Assembly: GCA_964517975.1 (NCBI GenBank)
Contig: CAZFDM010000266.1
Span: forward strand, 1 to 6,406
Direction of reading: 5' to 3'
Length of the DNA stretch: 6,406 nt
From: JBBIRM01 sp964517975
GTDB lineage: Bacteria > Desulfobacterota > BSN033 > UBA1163
The number at the start of each line of letters is the position of its first letter. Within the stretch, counting starts at the first letter, position 1. This document shows positions 1 to 5,733 of this stretch, piece by piece. The notes below the pieces were generated by a model, which saw only the letters and a program-made list of their open reading frames with translations, ran no database searches and was not told where the DNA came from. A program made the translations under genes and the position numbers.

Positions 1-1
1 C

Positions 2-349
2 CAACTCACCTACCTCTTGATCTCCCATGACCTTCGAATTGTCAAACATCTTAGCGATCGAATCGCCGTCATGTATATGGGAAGGATTGTAGAGATGGCA
101 AGTGGGGAAGATCTTTTCCAACAACCCCTCCATCCCTATACCAAACTCTTGCTAAGCGCCATCCCAAAGTTAGATCCTAACCAGAGAATAGAAGAGATAG
201 GAACGAGGGAAGAAGAAATTCTCCCTATATCTCCAGAATCAATGTGTCGGTTCTTGCCCAGATGTCCCTACCCAGTCAGAAAGTGCCAGGAGGAAGAACC
301 CCTTCTCCTGGATAAAGGAGATAACCATCTGGTCGCCTGCCATTTATGA
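2..349 (+). CDS. Oligopeptide/dipeptide ABC transporter ATP-binding protein, C-terminal fragment (DppF/OppF type)
   Basis: The gene is cut by the left edge of the window; the frame is open from base 2 and ends at TGA 347-349. The TTG at 17 is an internal codon, not a start. The visible part begins just before the H-loop (L-I-S-H-D, switch histidine) of the nucleotide-binding domain, so Walker A, the signature motif and Walker B lie outside. The phrase DRIAVMYMGRIVE follows, then the HPYTKLLLSAIP motif of the oligopeptide-transporter C-terminal extension (oligo_HPY). The tail has four cysteines (codons at 245, 263, 284 and 338; C-x5-C-x6-C-x17-C). In this family such cysteines can bind a [4Fe-4S] cluster, as reported for a DppD structure. 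The protein would power peptide or nickel uptake at the inner face of the membrane; the wording around SHD and VKH favours the second ATPase (DppF/OppF). Substrate cannot be told from this fragment. Confidence 0.93.
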   Translation, partial: QLTYLLISHDLRIVKHLSDRIAVMYMGRIVEMASGEDLFQQPLHPYTKLLLSAIPKLDPNQRIEEIGTREEEILPISPESMCRFLPRCPYPVRKCQEEEPLLLDKGDNHLVACHL

Positions 350-350
350 T

Positions 351-380
351 TTGATTTTTTTTAAAAAAATATATTATGAT
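351..380 (+). promoter_or_regulatory. Candidate sigma70-type promoter upstream of the dksA-like gene
   Basis: TTGATT (351-356, 4 of 6 to TTGACA) and TATGAT (375-380, 5 of 6 to TATAAT) are separated by 18 nt. TATTAT at 372-377 with 15 nt spacing is an alternative -10. The spacer is a near-perfect T8-A7 tract (354-370), which would be intrinsically bent. It follows directly on the stop codon of the ABC ATPase gene; no GC-rich terminator stem is seen there, so readthrough from upstream is also possible. AT-rich DNA gives such matches easily, hence the modest confidence. Confidence 0.4.
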
Positions 381-402
381 TTGGAATTGATATGAATTCC
401 AA
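381..402 (+). repeat. Perfect 8-bp inverted repeat in the dksA leader
   Basis: TTGGAATT (381-388) and AATTCCAA (395-402) are exact reverse complements around a 6-nt spacer GATATG. It may be an operator near the predicted transcription start (about 385-387), or an RNA hairpin if transcription starts further upstream. No T-run follows it, so it is not an intrinsic terminator. Its right arm can also pair with the ribosome binding region of the next gene. Confidence 0.55.
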
Positions 403-412
403 TTGAGGAATC

Positions 413-438
413 TCAGATGAATTGGAGAGGTCATCTGA
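413..438 (+). promoter_or_regulatory. Stem-loop presenting the dksA Shine-Dalgarno sequence
   Basis: TCAGATGA (413-420) and TCATCTGA (431-438) form a perfect 8-bp stem. The 10-nt loop holds the ribosome binding site GGAGAGG (424-430), and the 3' arm ends at the base before the ATG at 439. SD-to-start spacing is 8 nt, which supports that start. An alternative pairing is 398-404 (TCCAATT) with 420-426 (AATTGGA), which would bury part of the SD and is incompatible with this stem and with the upstream inverted repeat. The structures are read from the sequence; a regulatory role is inference. Confidence 0.5.
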
Positions 439-822
439 ATGAACCAAGAAAAACTTCTTTTTTTTAAAGGGCTTCTTGAGGGAAGGCTTCATGCATTGCT
501 CGAAGAGGCTGAAAGGCTGGCCAATGATATGCGCCAGGATCCCAAAGGGGATTTCCCTGATCCCACGGATCGTGCTACCTTAGAGTCGGATCGAAATTTT
601 CTTCTCCGAATCAAGGATCGTGAAAGGAAACTGATCCAAAAAGTTAAAGAGGCGCTGGAACGAATTGACGATGGAACCTTTGGGATATGCGAATCCTGCG
701 GGAAACCCATTTCGGAAAAGAGATTGATGGCCCGTCCCGTCACCACCCTGTGTATCGAGTGTAAAACAGAAGGGGAGAAACTTGAGCAAAGGGCAAGAAT
801 GAGGAGGAGAACCAAAGGGTAG
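439..822 (+). CDS. dksA: DksA/TraR-family zinc-finger transcription regulator
   Basis: A 127-residue protein of the DksA/TraR family, which binds RNA polymerase through the secondary channel and, with ppGpp in well-studied members, resets promoter choice during starvation. An N-terminal helix (about 1-33) leads into the coiled-coil tip motif D41-P-T-D44-R-A46. This matches the D71-P-V-D74-R-A76 tip of E. coli DksA, whose acidic residues are required for activity. The second coiled-coil helix is about 47-77. The C4 zinc finger is C84-x2-C87 ... C105-x2-C108 (CESCGKP ... CIEC). It is shorter than E. coli DksA (151 residues), lacking roughly the first 25-30, but keeps all functional elements, so a DksA-like role is more likely than a TraR-like one. 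The start is supported by GGAGAGG 8 nt upstream. It precedes the galT-like gene by 42 nt and may be the first gene of the operon. A basic tail (RMRRRTKG) closes the protein. Confidence 0.93.
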   Translation: MNQEKLLFFKGLLEGRLHALLEEAERLANDMRQDPKGDFPDPTDRATLESDRNFLLRIKDRERKLIQKVKEALERIDDGTFGICESCGKPISEKRLMARPVTTLCIECKTEGEKLEQRARMRRRTKG

Positions 823-864
823 TTTCCCTTCATAATATCGGACTCAATAGAACCATTCACTCCC

Positions 865-1860
865 ATGCCTGAACTCAGAAAAGATCCTATTCATGGAAGA
901 TGGGTAATCATTTCGACGGAGAGAAGTCGAAGACCCTCCGATTTCCCTCCTGAAACGCGAAAGCCCTTAGGGGGATTTTGCCCACTCTGTGAAGGCAATG
1001 AAGACCGAACCCCTCCCGAGATCATCGCCTTCCGGAATAATGGAACTTTACCCAATACTCCAGGATGGTCGTTAAGAGTTGTTCCTAACAAATTTCCTGC
1101 CCTCCGGATAGAGGGAGAACTGGAGCGAGAGGGAGAAGGGATTTACGATAAGATGAATGGGATTGGCGCTCATGAAGTCGTCGTGGAGACTCCCTTTCAT
1201 TATGAAACTCTTGCAACCCTGCCTCTCAAGGCAGTGGAGGATGTGCTCTGGGCCTATCGGGAACGAATCATCGACCTGAGAAGGGATCCAAGACTTCGAT
1301 ATGTGTTGGTCTTTAAAAATCATGGATTGGCCGCAGGGGCCTCCCTTGAACACTCCCATTCCCAAATCATCGCCCTCCCTATCGTCCCGATCAGGGTCCG
1401 CGAAGAGATCGAAGGGGCCAAAAATTATTTCAACTACAAAGACCGCTGTGTCTTTTGTGATATCATTCGTCAGGAAGTCCAGACGAAAAGTCGGATCATC
1501 ACTGAAAATGAGTCCTTCCTCTCCATTGCTCCTTTCGCCTCGCGATTTCCGTTTGAAACCTGGATCCTCCCTAAGGGTCATTACCCCTGTTTTGAAAGTA
1601 TGCCTCCCCCTCTTTATCAGAAGGCCGCAGAAATTCTTTCAGACACCCTGCAACGATTGAAAAATGTAGTGAACGATCCTCCCTATAATTATATCATCCA
1701 TACCTCCCCTTCCCAGGAGAACGGTAAGGAGTATTATCACTGGCATTTCGAGATCATGCCGAAGTTGACCAAGGTGGCTGGATTTGAATGGGGAACGGGG
1801 TTCTATATCAATCCCACCCCTCCTGAAGAGGCTGCAGAGTATATGAGGGAAGCGAAATAA
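865..1860 (+). CDS. galT: Galactose-1-phosphate uridylyltransferase-like protein (GalT/HIT superfamily)
   Basis: A 331-residue cytoplasmic enzyme of the GalT branch of the HIT superfamily, close to the usual length (about 330-350). It is expected to exchange nucleotidyl groups between UDP-glucose and galactose-1-phosphate (Leloir pathway) through a nucleotidyl-histidine. Visible motifs: N-terminal PIHGRWVIIS; zinc ligands C39-x2-C42 (CPLC) with H112 and H163; active site H163-S-H165-S-Q167 with H165 the predicted nucleophile; a second Cys pair C195-x2-C198 (CVFC); and H292-W-H294-F-E near the end. E. coli GalT has HPHGQ, whereas HSHSQ followed by IIALP recalls the plant ADP-glucose phosphorylase-type homologue, so the base and sugar specificity are open. 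The ATG at 865 fits the family start (MPELRKDP), but no Shine-Dalgarno is visible before it. The preceding 14 codons are in frame back to the dksA stop. The histidine kinase gene starts 2 nt after the stop. Confidence 0.9.
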   Translation: MPELRKDPIHGRWVIISTERSRRPSDFPPETRKPLGGFCPLCEGNEDRTPPEIIAFRNNGTLPNTPGWSLRVVPNKFPALRIEGELEREGEGIYDKMNGIGAHEVVVETPFHYETLATLPLKAVEDVLWAYRERIIDLRRDPRLRYVLVFKNHGLAAGASLEHSHSQIIALPIVPIRVREEIEGAKNYFNYKDRCVFCDIIRQEVQTKSRIITENESFLSIAPFASRFPFETWILPKGHYPCFESMPPPLYQKAAEILSDTLQRLKNVVNDPPYNYIIHTSPSQENGKEYYHWHFEIMPKLTKVAGFEWGTGFYINPTPPEEAAEYMREAK

Positions 1861-1862
1861 GA

Positions 1863-4208
1863 ATGATGGATACTTCCTCTGCCTACAATCTTTTAAAATC
1901 TCTCATGGACCTCTCCACTTCCTCCCTGCCTTTGGAAAACAAACTGAATCAGATACTCCAATCGATCTCAGACTATTTCCATTCGGACCGTTGTCTCCTC
2001 CTGAAACCAGATCAACTGAAGGCAAATGGATTTCTAACTCACTTGGCCCAAGAAGGAAACCCTTTATGGGGAGAAGAGGAGATGGACCTCAATGGAGGGC
2101 AACTCCTCCCTGAGGAGAAGGAACTTCTTTTACCCGGTTTTGCGCTCCTTCCCCTTTTGAGTGAGACCTCCTTCTTCGGGTTTCTTTATCTCGGTTTTTT
2201 AAAGAGGAGGGACTTTTCATCGGAGGAGAAAGACCTCCTTCTTCTCATTGCAAAGGAGTTAGGAAAGATTCTTCAATCCGATCACTTTAAAAAAGAGGCC
2301 CAAAAGAACCTCTCCGAATTGACTGCCCTCCAAGAAATCGGGAGGGTCGTCACCTCCACCTTAAACTTGGAAAACCTCTATGAGCAAATCCTCACGACAG
2401 GTTTAAAAATTTTAAAGGCCAGAGGAGGGGTGCTGAGAATTGAGGAAAAAGCAACGGGTGAGTTGAAAATCAAATTTAGCCTTGGCGGTTATGATCAGAA
2501 TCCACTTGACGAAAAGATTGCAAAAAGGGTCTTCTTTACTCGAACTCCTCTTCTTCTGAATCACTTTGGAGAGGAGAAGGCCTCCATCCTTTGTGCGCCC
2601 CTTCTCTCAGGGAGGGAGTGTTATGGAACATTAACTTTCTATAATAAAGAGACCACGTCATCCACCTTCGACCAGAGGGATTTTCAATTGCTGGTGACAA
2701 TGGCCCACCAAACAGCCTGTTCCATTGAGAACGCCTTAACTCACCATGAAACCTCCTCTCTGGCCCAAGAATTTGAGAAGAGGGCTAAACAATTCTCTAC
2801 CCTATGGGAACTCAATAAAGCGTTACTCACCACCGTGAATTTTGAACGTATCCTCCATTTGATGCTGACCGCCATCACCTTAGGGGATGGGTTGGGCTTC
2901 AATCGGGCGATGCTCTTTATGTTAAATGAAAAGGAGCATACCTTGGATGGAACCATGGCAGTTGGTCCTGATACGCCTGAGGAAGCAGGCAAGATTTGGA
3001 ACGCCCTTTCCCAGAAAAAACAACCCCTTTCAGGTTTGATGGCACAACTTTCAAATTCTTCACCCAACCCTTCCCAATTAAATTCCCTGGTCAAAGGAAT
3101 TCGAATCCCCCTCGAACATGAACAGTGCATCCTTTCCAGGACAGTCCTTGAAGGAAGATTCTTCAATATTCAATTCCCAAGGTATGAAGAGGGCTGGATC
3201 CAAACAGGGTGCGGGGGACCCTGTCAGTTAAGCTCAGAAATAGGATGTTCGATAGGGGCTCAATTGGGTAGGAACCCAAAGGCATACTCCTTTTCCACAG
3301 TTCCCCTTTGGGGAAAAGGAAAGGTAATCGGGGTGATCGTAGTGGATAACCTCTACAATCAGAACCCGATCACGGAAGAGGATCTCCAGTTTCTTAGCAT
3401 GTTTTCCAATCAGGCAGGGTTGGCCATTGAGAATGCCATCCTTTACCGAAATTTGGAAGAACTTCACCAAAAACTAAAAGAGATGCAATCCCATCTGATC
3501 CATCACGAAAAGATGTCTGCTCTTGGGGAACTTTCCTCGACCATCGCTCACGAGATCAGAAATCCTCTCGTCTCCATTGGAGGATTTGCCCGTCGTCTCT
3601 ATCAGAGCGTTCCAGATGAGGCTCCGGAAAAGAGATATACTCAAATCATCATGACTGAAGTATCTCGAGTCGAGAAGATTCTGGGTGACCTTCTGAACTA
3701 TACCCGAGATGAACCCCTCACCATGAGAGAGGTAGAACTTAAAGATATCTTGGAGGAAACCCTATCGATGATCTCTCATAAATTCTCGGATGGGAACATA
3801 GAGGTCATCAAGCAATATTCAGAAGACCTCCCAAGGATCAGAGGAGATTATCATCAACTGAAACATGCCTTCTTTAACCTCATTGACAATTCCTATCAGG
3901 CGATGAGGGGAGAAGGGACGTTATCCCTTCGCATCTACCCAATCGAACGAGATGGGTCCTCTTTTATTCGGGTGGAACTGGAGGATACAGGGAAAGGAAT
4001 TGACCCTGAAAACCTCCACAACATCTTTAACCCTTTCTATACGACCAAGGATTCAAATCTGGGATTGGGGTTACCTATCTTTCATAAAATCATCACCTCT
4101 CATCAGGGTCAGATCGAGGTGGACAACCGACCGGGAGAAGGCGTAACCTTTATTATTACACTTCCAGCCCTGGAGGCGAGCCATGAAAAAGATATTAGTC
4201 GTCGATGA
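1863..4208 (+). CDS. Soluble sensor histidine kinase with three GAF domains
   Basis: A 781-residue kinase with no convincing transmembrane segment or signal peptide, so a cytoplasmic sensor. Order: a degenerate GAF (about 10-140); GAF2 (about 150-292); linker helix; GAF3 (about 310-530) with an insertion of roughly 60-90 residues; coiled linker (530-550); dimerisation/phosphoacceptor domain with H563 in the H-box AHEIRNPL; and the ATPase domain with N-box N672/N676 (FNLIDNS), G1 DTGKGI (708-713), F-box NPFYTTK and G2 GLGLPI (734-739). All catalytic boxes are intact. The GAF3 insertion carries C422 and C450-x3-C454-x7-C462, a possible metal, Fe-S or redox site; the ligand is unknown. ATG at 1863 is followed directly by a second ATG; GAGGGA at 1845-1850 lies 12 nt upstream within the end of galT. 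Its 3' end overlaps the response regulator gene by 26 nt, which marks the two as cognate partners. Confidence 0.94.
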   Translation: MMDTSSAYNLLKSLMDLSTSSLPLENKLNQILQSISDYFHSDRCLLLKPDQLKANGFLTHLAQEGNPLWGEEEMDLNGGQLLPEEKELLLPGFALLPLLSETSFFGFLYLGFLKRRDFSSEEKDLLLLIAKELGKILQSDHFKKEAQKNLSELTALQEIGRVVTSTLNLENLYEQILTTGLKILKARGGVLRIEEKATGELKIKFSLGGYDQNPLDEKIAKRVFFTRTPLLLNHFGEEKASILCAPLLSGRECYGTLTFYNKETTSSTFDQRDFQLLVTMAHQTACSIENALTHHETSSLAQEFEKRAKQFSTLWELNKALLTTVNFERILHLMLTAITLGDGLGFNRAMLFMLNEKEHTLDGTMAVGPDTPEEAGKIWNALSQKKQPLSGLMAQLSNSSPNPSQLNSLVKGIRIPLEHEQCILSRTVLEGRFFNIQFPRYEEGWIQTGCGGPCQLSSEIGCSIGAQLGRNPKAYSFSTVPLWGKGKVIGVIVVDNLYNQNPITEEDLQFLSMFSNQAGLAIENAILYRNLEELHQKLKEMQSHLIHHEKMSALGELSSTIAHEIRNPLVSIGGFARRLYQSVPDEAPEKRYTQIIMTEVSRVEKILGDLLNYTRDEPLTMREVELKDILEETLSMISHKFSDGNIEVIKQYSEDLPRIRGDYHQLKHAFFNLIDNSYQAMRGEGTLSLRIYPIERDGSSFIRVELEDTGKGIDPENLHNIFNPFYTTKDSNLGLGLPIFHKIITSHQGQIEVDNRPGEGVTFIITLPALEASHEKDISRR

Positions 4209-4539
4209 TGAGGAGAGCATCCGCTTTCTTTATAAGGAGGAGTTGGAAGAAGAGGGATTTATCGTTGAATTGGCCCAGAACGGGAAGGAGGCGCTCGACA
4301 AACTCTCCTACTTCAAGCCCGATCTCATCACCCTTGACATCAAAATGCCTGTGATGGATGGGATTGAGGCCTTAAAGCGAATTCGAGAGATGGAAAGATA
4401 TCTGCCTGTAGTCATCTGCTCGGCCTATGGAGAATATAAACAAGACCTTACCACCTGGGCCTCTGATGCCTATATCGTCAAGTGTGCTGATTTGACCGAA
4501 TTAAAAATGACGATCCGAAGGCTTCTTGGGATTCTATGA
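4183..4539 (+). CDS. Single-domain response regulator (CheY-like receiver)
   Basis: At 118 residues the protein is a receiver domain only, with no DNA-binding or enzymatic output. Conserved residues: acidic pair D8/D9 (VVDDE), phosphoacceptor D52 in LDIKMP, S80 at the switch position (ICSAY), and K100. The residue after K100 is C101, where most receivers have proline (K-P). GGAGG at 4172-4176 sits 6 nt before the ATG, inside the kinase gene, so it has its own ribosome binding site despite the 26-nt overlap. Its likely phosphodonor is H563 of the upstream kinase. Without an output domain it must act by protein contact or as an intermediate in a phosphorelay; the target is not in the window. 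It shares an ATGA overlap with galU, tying its translation to sugar-nucleotide synthesis. Confidence 0.93.
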   Translation: MKKILVVDDEESIRFLYKEELEEEGFIVELAQNGKEALDKLSYFKPDLITLDIKMPVMDGIEALKRIREMERYLPVVICSAYGEYKQDLTTWASDAYIVKCADLTELKMTIRRLLGIL

Positions 4540-5399
4540 AGGTAAAAAAGGCGGTCATCCCAGCAGCAGGTTTTGGTACCAGATTTCTGCCTGCCACCAA
4601 AGTGGTGCCAAAAGAGATGCTACCTATTGTGGATAAACCCACTATCCAATATATTGTGGAGGAGGCAGCCTCTGCAGGGGTTGAGGAGGTTATCCTGATC
4701 ACAAGAGGATTAAAAGGATCAATCGAGGGGCACTTCACCCACTCCATCGAACTTGAAAACTATCTAAGGAATAAAGGGGAGAAAAATCTTCTTCAAATGG
4801 TCCAGGAAATCACGGATAGGGTAAAATTAGTATTTGTCCGACAAAAGGAACCTTTGGGTTTAGGCCATGCCATCCTCTGTGCACATAAAGAAGTCGGAAA
4901 AGAACCTTTTGCCGTGCTTTTAGGGGATGACCTGATCGATGCCCCAATCCCCTGTATTCGTCAGATGATCGATCGTTATAAAAGATGGGGTGGGGCCCTG
5001 ATTGCGATTCAGAAGGTTCCAAGGTCAGAAACCCATCTTTATGGAATCATTGAAGGAAAGAAAATAGAAGATCGAATCCATAAGATTGAGAATATGATTG
5101 AAAAACCCGAAAAGGGAAAGGCTCCCTCCTCTTACGCTATCATTGGAAGATATGTTCTTCCTCCTGAGATCTTTGGTATTCTAAAAAATGTTTCCCCTGA
5201 TCACCGGGGCGAGATCCAATTGACCCATGGTCTAAGGGAGTTGAAAAAAAAGATGCCTGTCTTTGGATACGAATTTATCGGGGATCGGTATGATGCAGGT
5301 GATAAATTCGGATTTCTTCAGGCCAATATCTCCTATGGCCTAAAGCATCCAGAAATCAGGAATAAGTTAAAATCCTATTTGAAACATAGACAATTTTAG
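4536..5399 (+). CDS. galU: UTP--glucose-1-phosphate uridylyltransferase (UDP-glucose pyrophosphorylase)
   Basis: A 287-residue cytoplasmic enzyme making UDP-glucose and pyrophosphate from UTP and glucose-1-phosphate, for polysaccharide, LPS and Leloir metabolism. Length is typical of bacterial GalU. Motifs: the nucleotide-binding signature A10-A-G-F-G-T-R-F17 continuing to K26-E-M-L-P; E105-P-L-G-L-G-H-A112; G130-D-D132; E189-K-P191; E226-I-Q-L-T; and G249-D-R-Y-D-A near the C terminus. H231 replaces the aspartate usual after EIQLT in E. coli GalU. The related RfbA (dTDP-glucose) family is less likely given the ATKVVPKEMLP wording. The start overlaps the response regulator stop as ATGA (4536-4539), and only GGG at 4528-4530 resembles a ribosome binding site, so termination-reinitiation is the likely mode. 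The tRNA gene begins 25 nt after the stop with no terminator between. Confidence 0.95.
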   Translation: MKVKKAVIPAAGFGTRFLPATKVVPKEMLPIVDKPTIQYIVEEAASAGVEEVILITRGLKGSIEGHFTHSIELENYLRNKGEKNLLQMVQEITDRVKLVFVRQKEPLGLGHAILCAHKEVGKEPFAVLLGDDLIDAPIPCIRQMIDRYKRWGGALIAIQKVPRSETHLYGIIEGKKIEDRIHKIENMIEKPEKGKAPSSYAIIGRYVLPPEIFGILKNVSPDHRGEIQLTHGLRELKKKMPVFGYEFIGDRYDAGDKFGFLQANISYGLKHPEIRNKLKSYLKHRQF

Positions 5400-5406
5400 A
5401 TAAAAT
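5379..5406 (+). promoter_or_regulatory. Candidate promoter of the tRNA-Ala gene
   Basis: TTGAAA (5379-5384) and TAAAAT (5401-5406) each match the sigma70 consensus at 5 of 6 positions with 16 nt between. The predicted start, near 5413, leaves a leader of about 12 nt before the tRNA. The -35 lies in the last codons of galU and the -10 just after its stop. This would let the tRNA be expressed apart from the operon. Confidence 0.5.
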
Positions 5407-5424
5407 AGTGCTGGATATGCCAAT

Positions 5425-5500
5425 GGGGCAGTAGCTCAGCTGGGAGAGCGACACGTTCGCAACGTGTAGGTCGGGGGTTCAAATCCCCCCTGCTCCACCA
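5425..5500 (+). tRNA. tRNA-Ala(CGC)
   Basis: A complete 76-nt cloverleaf. The acceptor stem GGGGCAG (5425-5431) pairs with CTGCTCC (5490-5496) and contains the G3:U70 wobble that marks alanine tRNAs. The D arm is GCTC/GAGC, the anticodon stem ACACG/CGTGT with loop TTCGCAA, and the T arm GGGGG/CCCCC with loop TTCAAAT. The anticodon CGC (5458-5460) reads GCG. Discriminator A (5497) and CCA (5498-5500) are encoded. tRNA 3' ends are common integration sites, and AT-rich DNA without intact genes follows this one. Confidence 0.97.
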
Positions 5501-5534
5501 ATAATATTCCTTTTACTTCTTTCTTTCCAATCTT

Positions 5535-5555
5535 ATTGAGACGACTTGTCTCGAT
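5535..5555 (+). repeat. Short stem-loop after the tRNA
   Basis: ATTGAGAC (5535-5542) pairs with GTCTCGAT (5548-5555) as an 8-bp stem including one G-U, with a 5-nt loop. Only a mixed pyrimidine run (CTCCTTTCTCTTCC) follows, so it is at best a weak terminator for the tRNA transcript. It overlaps the possible minus-strand remnant and may be incidental. Confidence 0.35.
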
Positions 5556-5699
5556 GCTCCTTTCTCTTCCATTTGGGCCTTAAAACCCGATTTTGAAAAT
5601 ACTCCCATTCTATAACCCCCTCTCAATGATTCGGCTCTTCCGCATACCCCATTTCCACGATTTTCCTATTGCTTCTGCCCCTGGTTACGGAATTTCTGG

Positions 5700-5733
5700 G
5701 TTGTTGCTTAATTTCCCTTAAAAGAGCAACAAC
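5700..5733. repeat. Perfect 9-bp inverted repeat
   Basis: GTTGTTGCT (5700-5708) and AGCAACAAC (5725-5733) are exact reverse complements around a 16-nt spacer; two outer G-T pairs could extend the stem in RNA. No T-run follows on either strand. It lies at the first frame break of the possible minus-strand pseudogene. Function unknown. Confidence 0.5.

Noticed and set aside
354..370. T8-A7 tract after the ABC ATPase gene as an intrinsic terminator
   Set aside because: No GC-rich stem precedes the T-run; a pure A/T hairpin would be unstable. It is better read as a promoter spacer or bent DNA.
489..866. Long minus-strand open frame opposite the dksA-like gene
   Set aside because: Shadow of a clear DksA-family gene; low-complexity Ser/Leu text, no domain, and the sense strand explains the region fully.
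1072..1581. 169-codon minus-strand open frame inside the galT-like gene
   Set aside because: Antisense to the conserved GalT motifs; no recognisable family.
2110..2205. Hydrophobic stretch in the kinase N terminus (about residues 87-112) as a transmembrane helix
   Set aside because: It contains charged/polar breaks and fits the beta-strand pattern of a GAF domain (LLPLL...FFGFLYLGF followed by an EEKDLLLLIAKELG helix).
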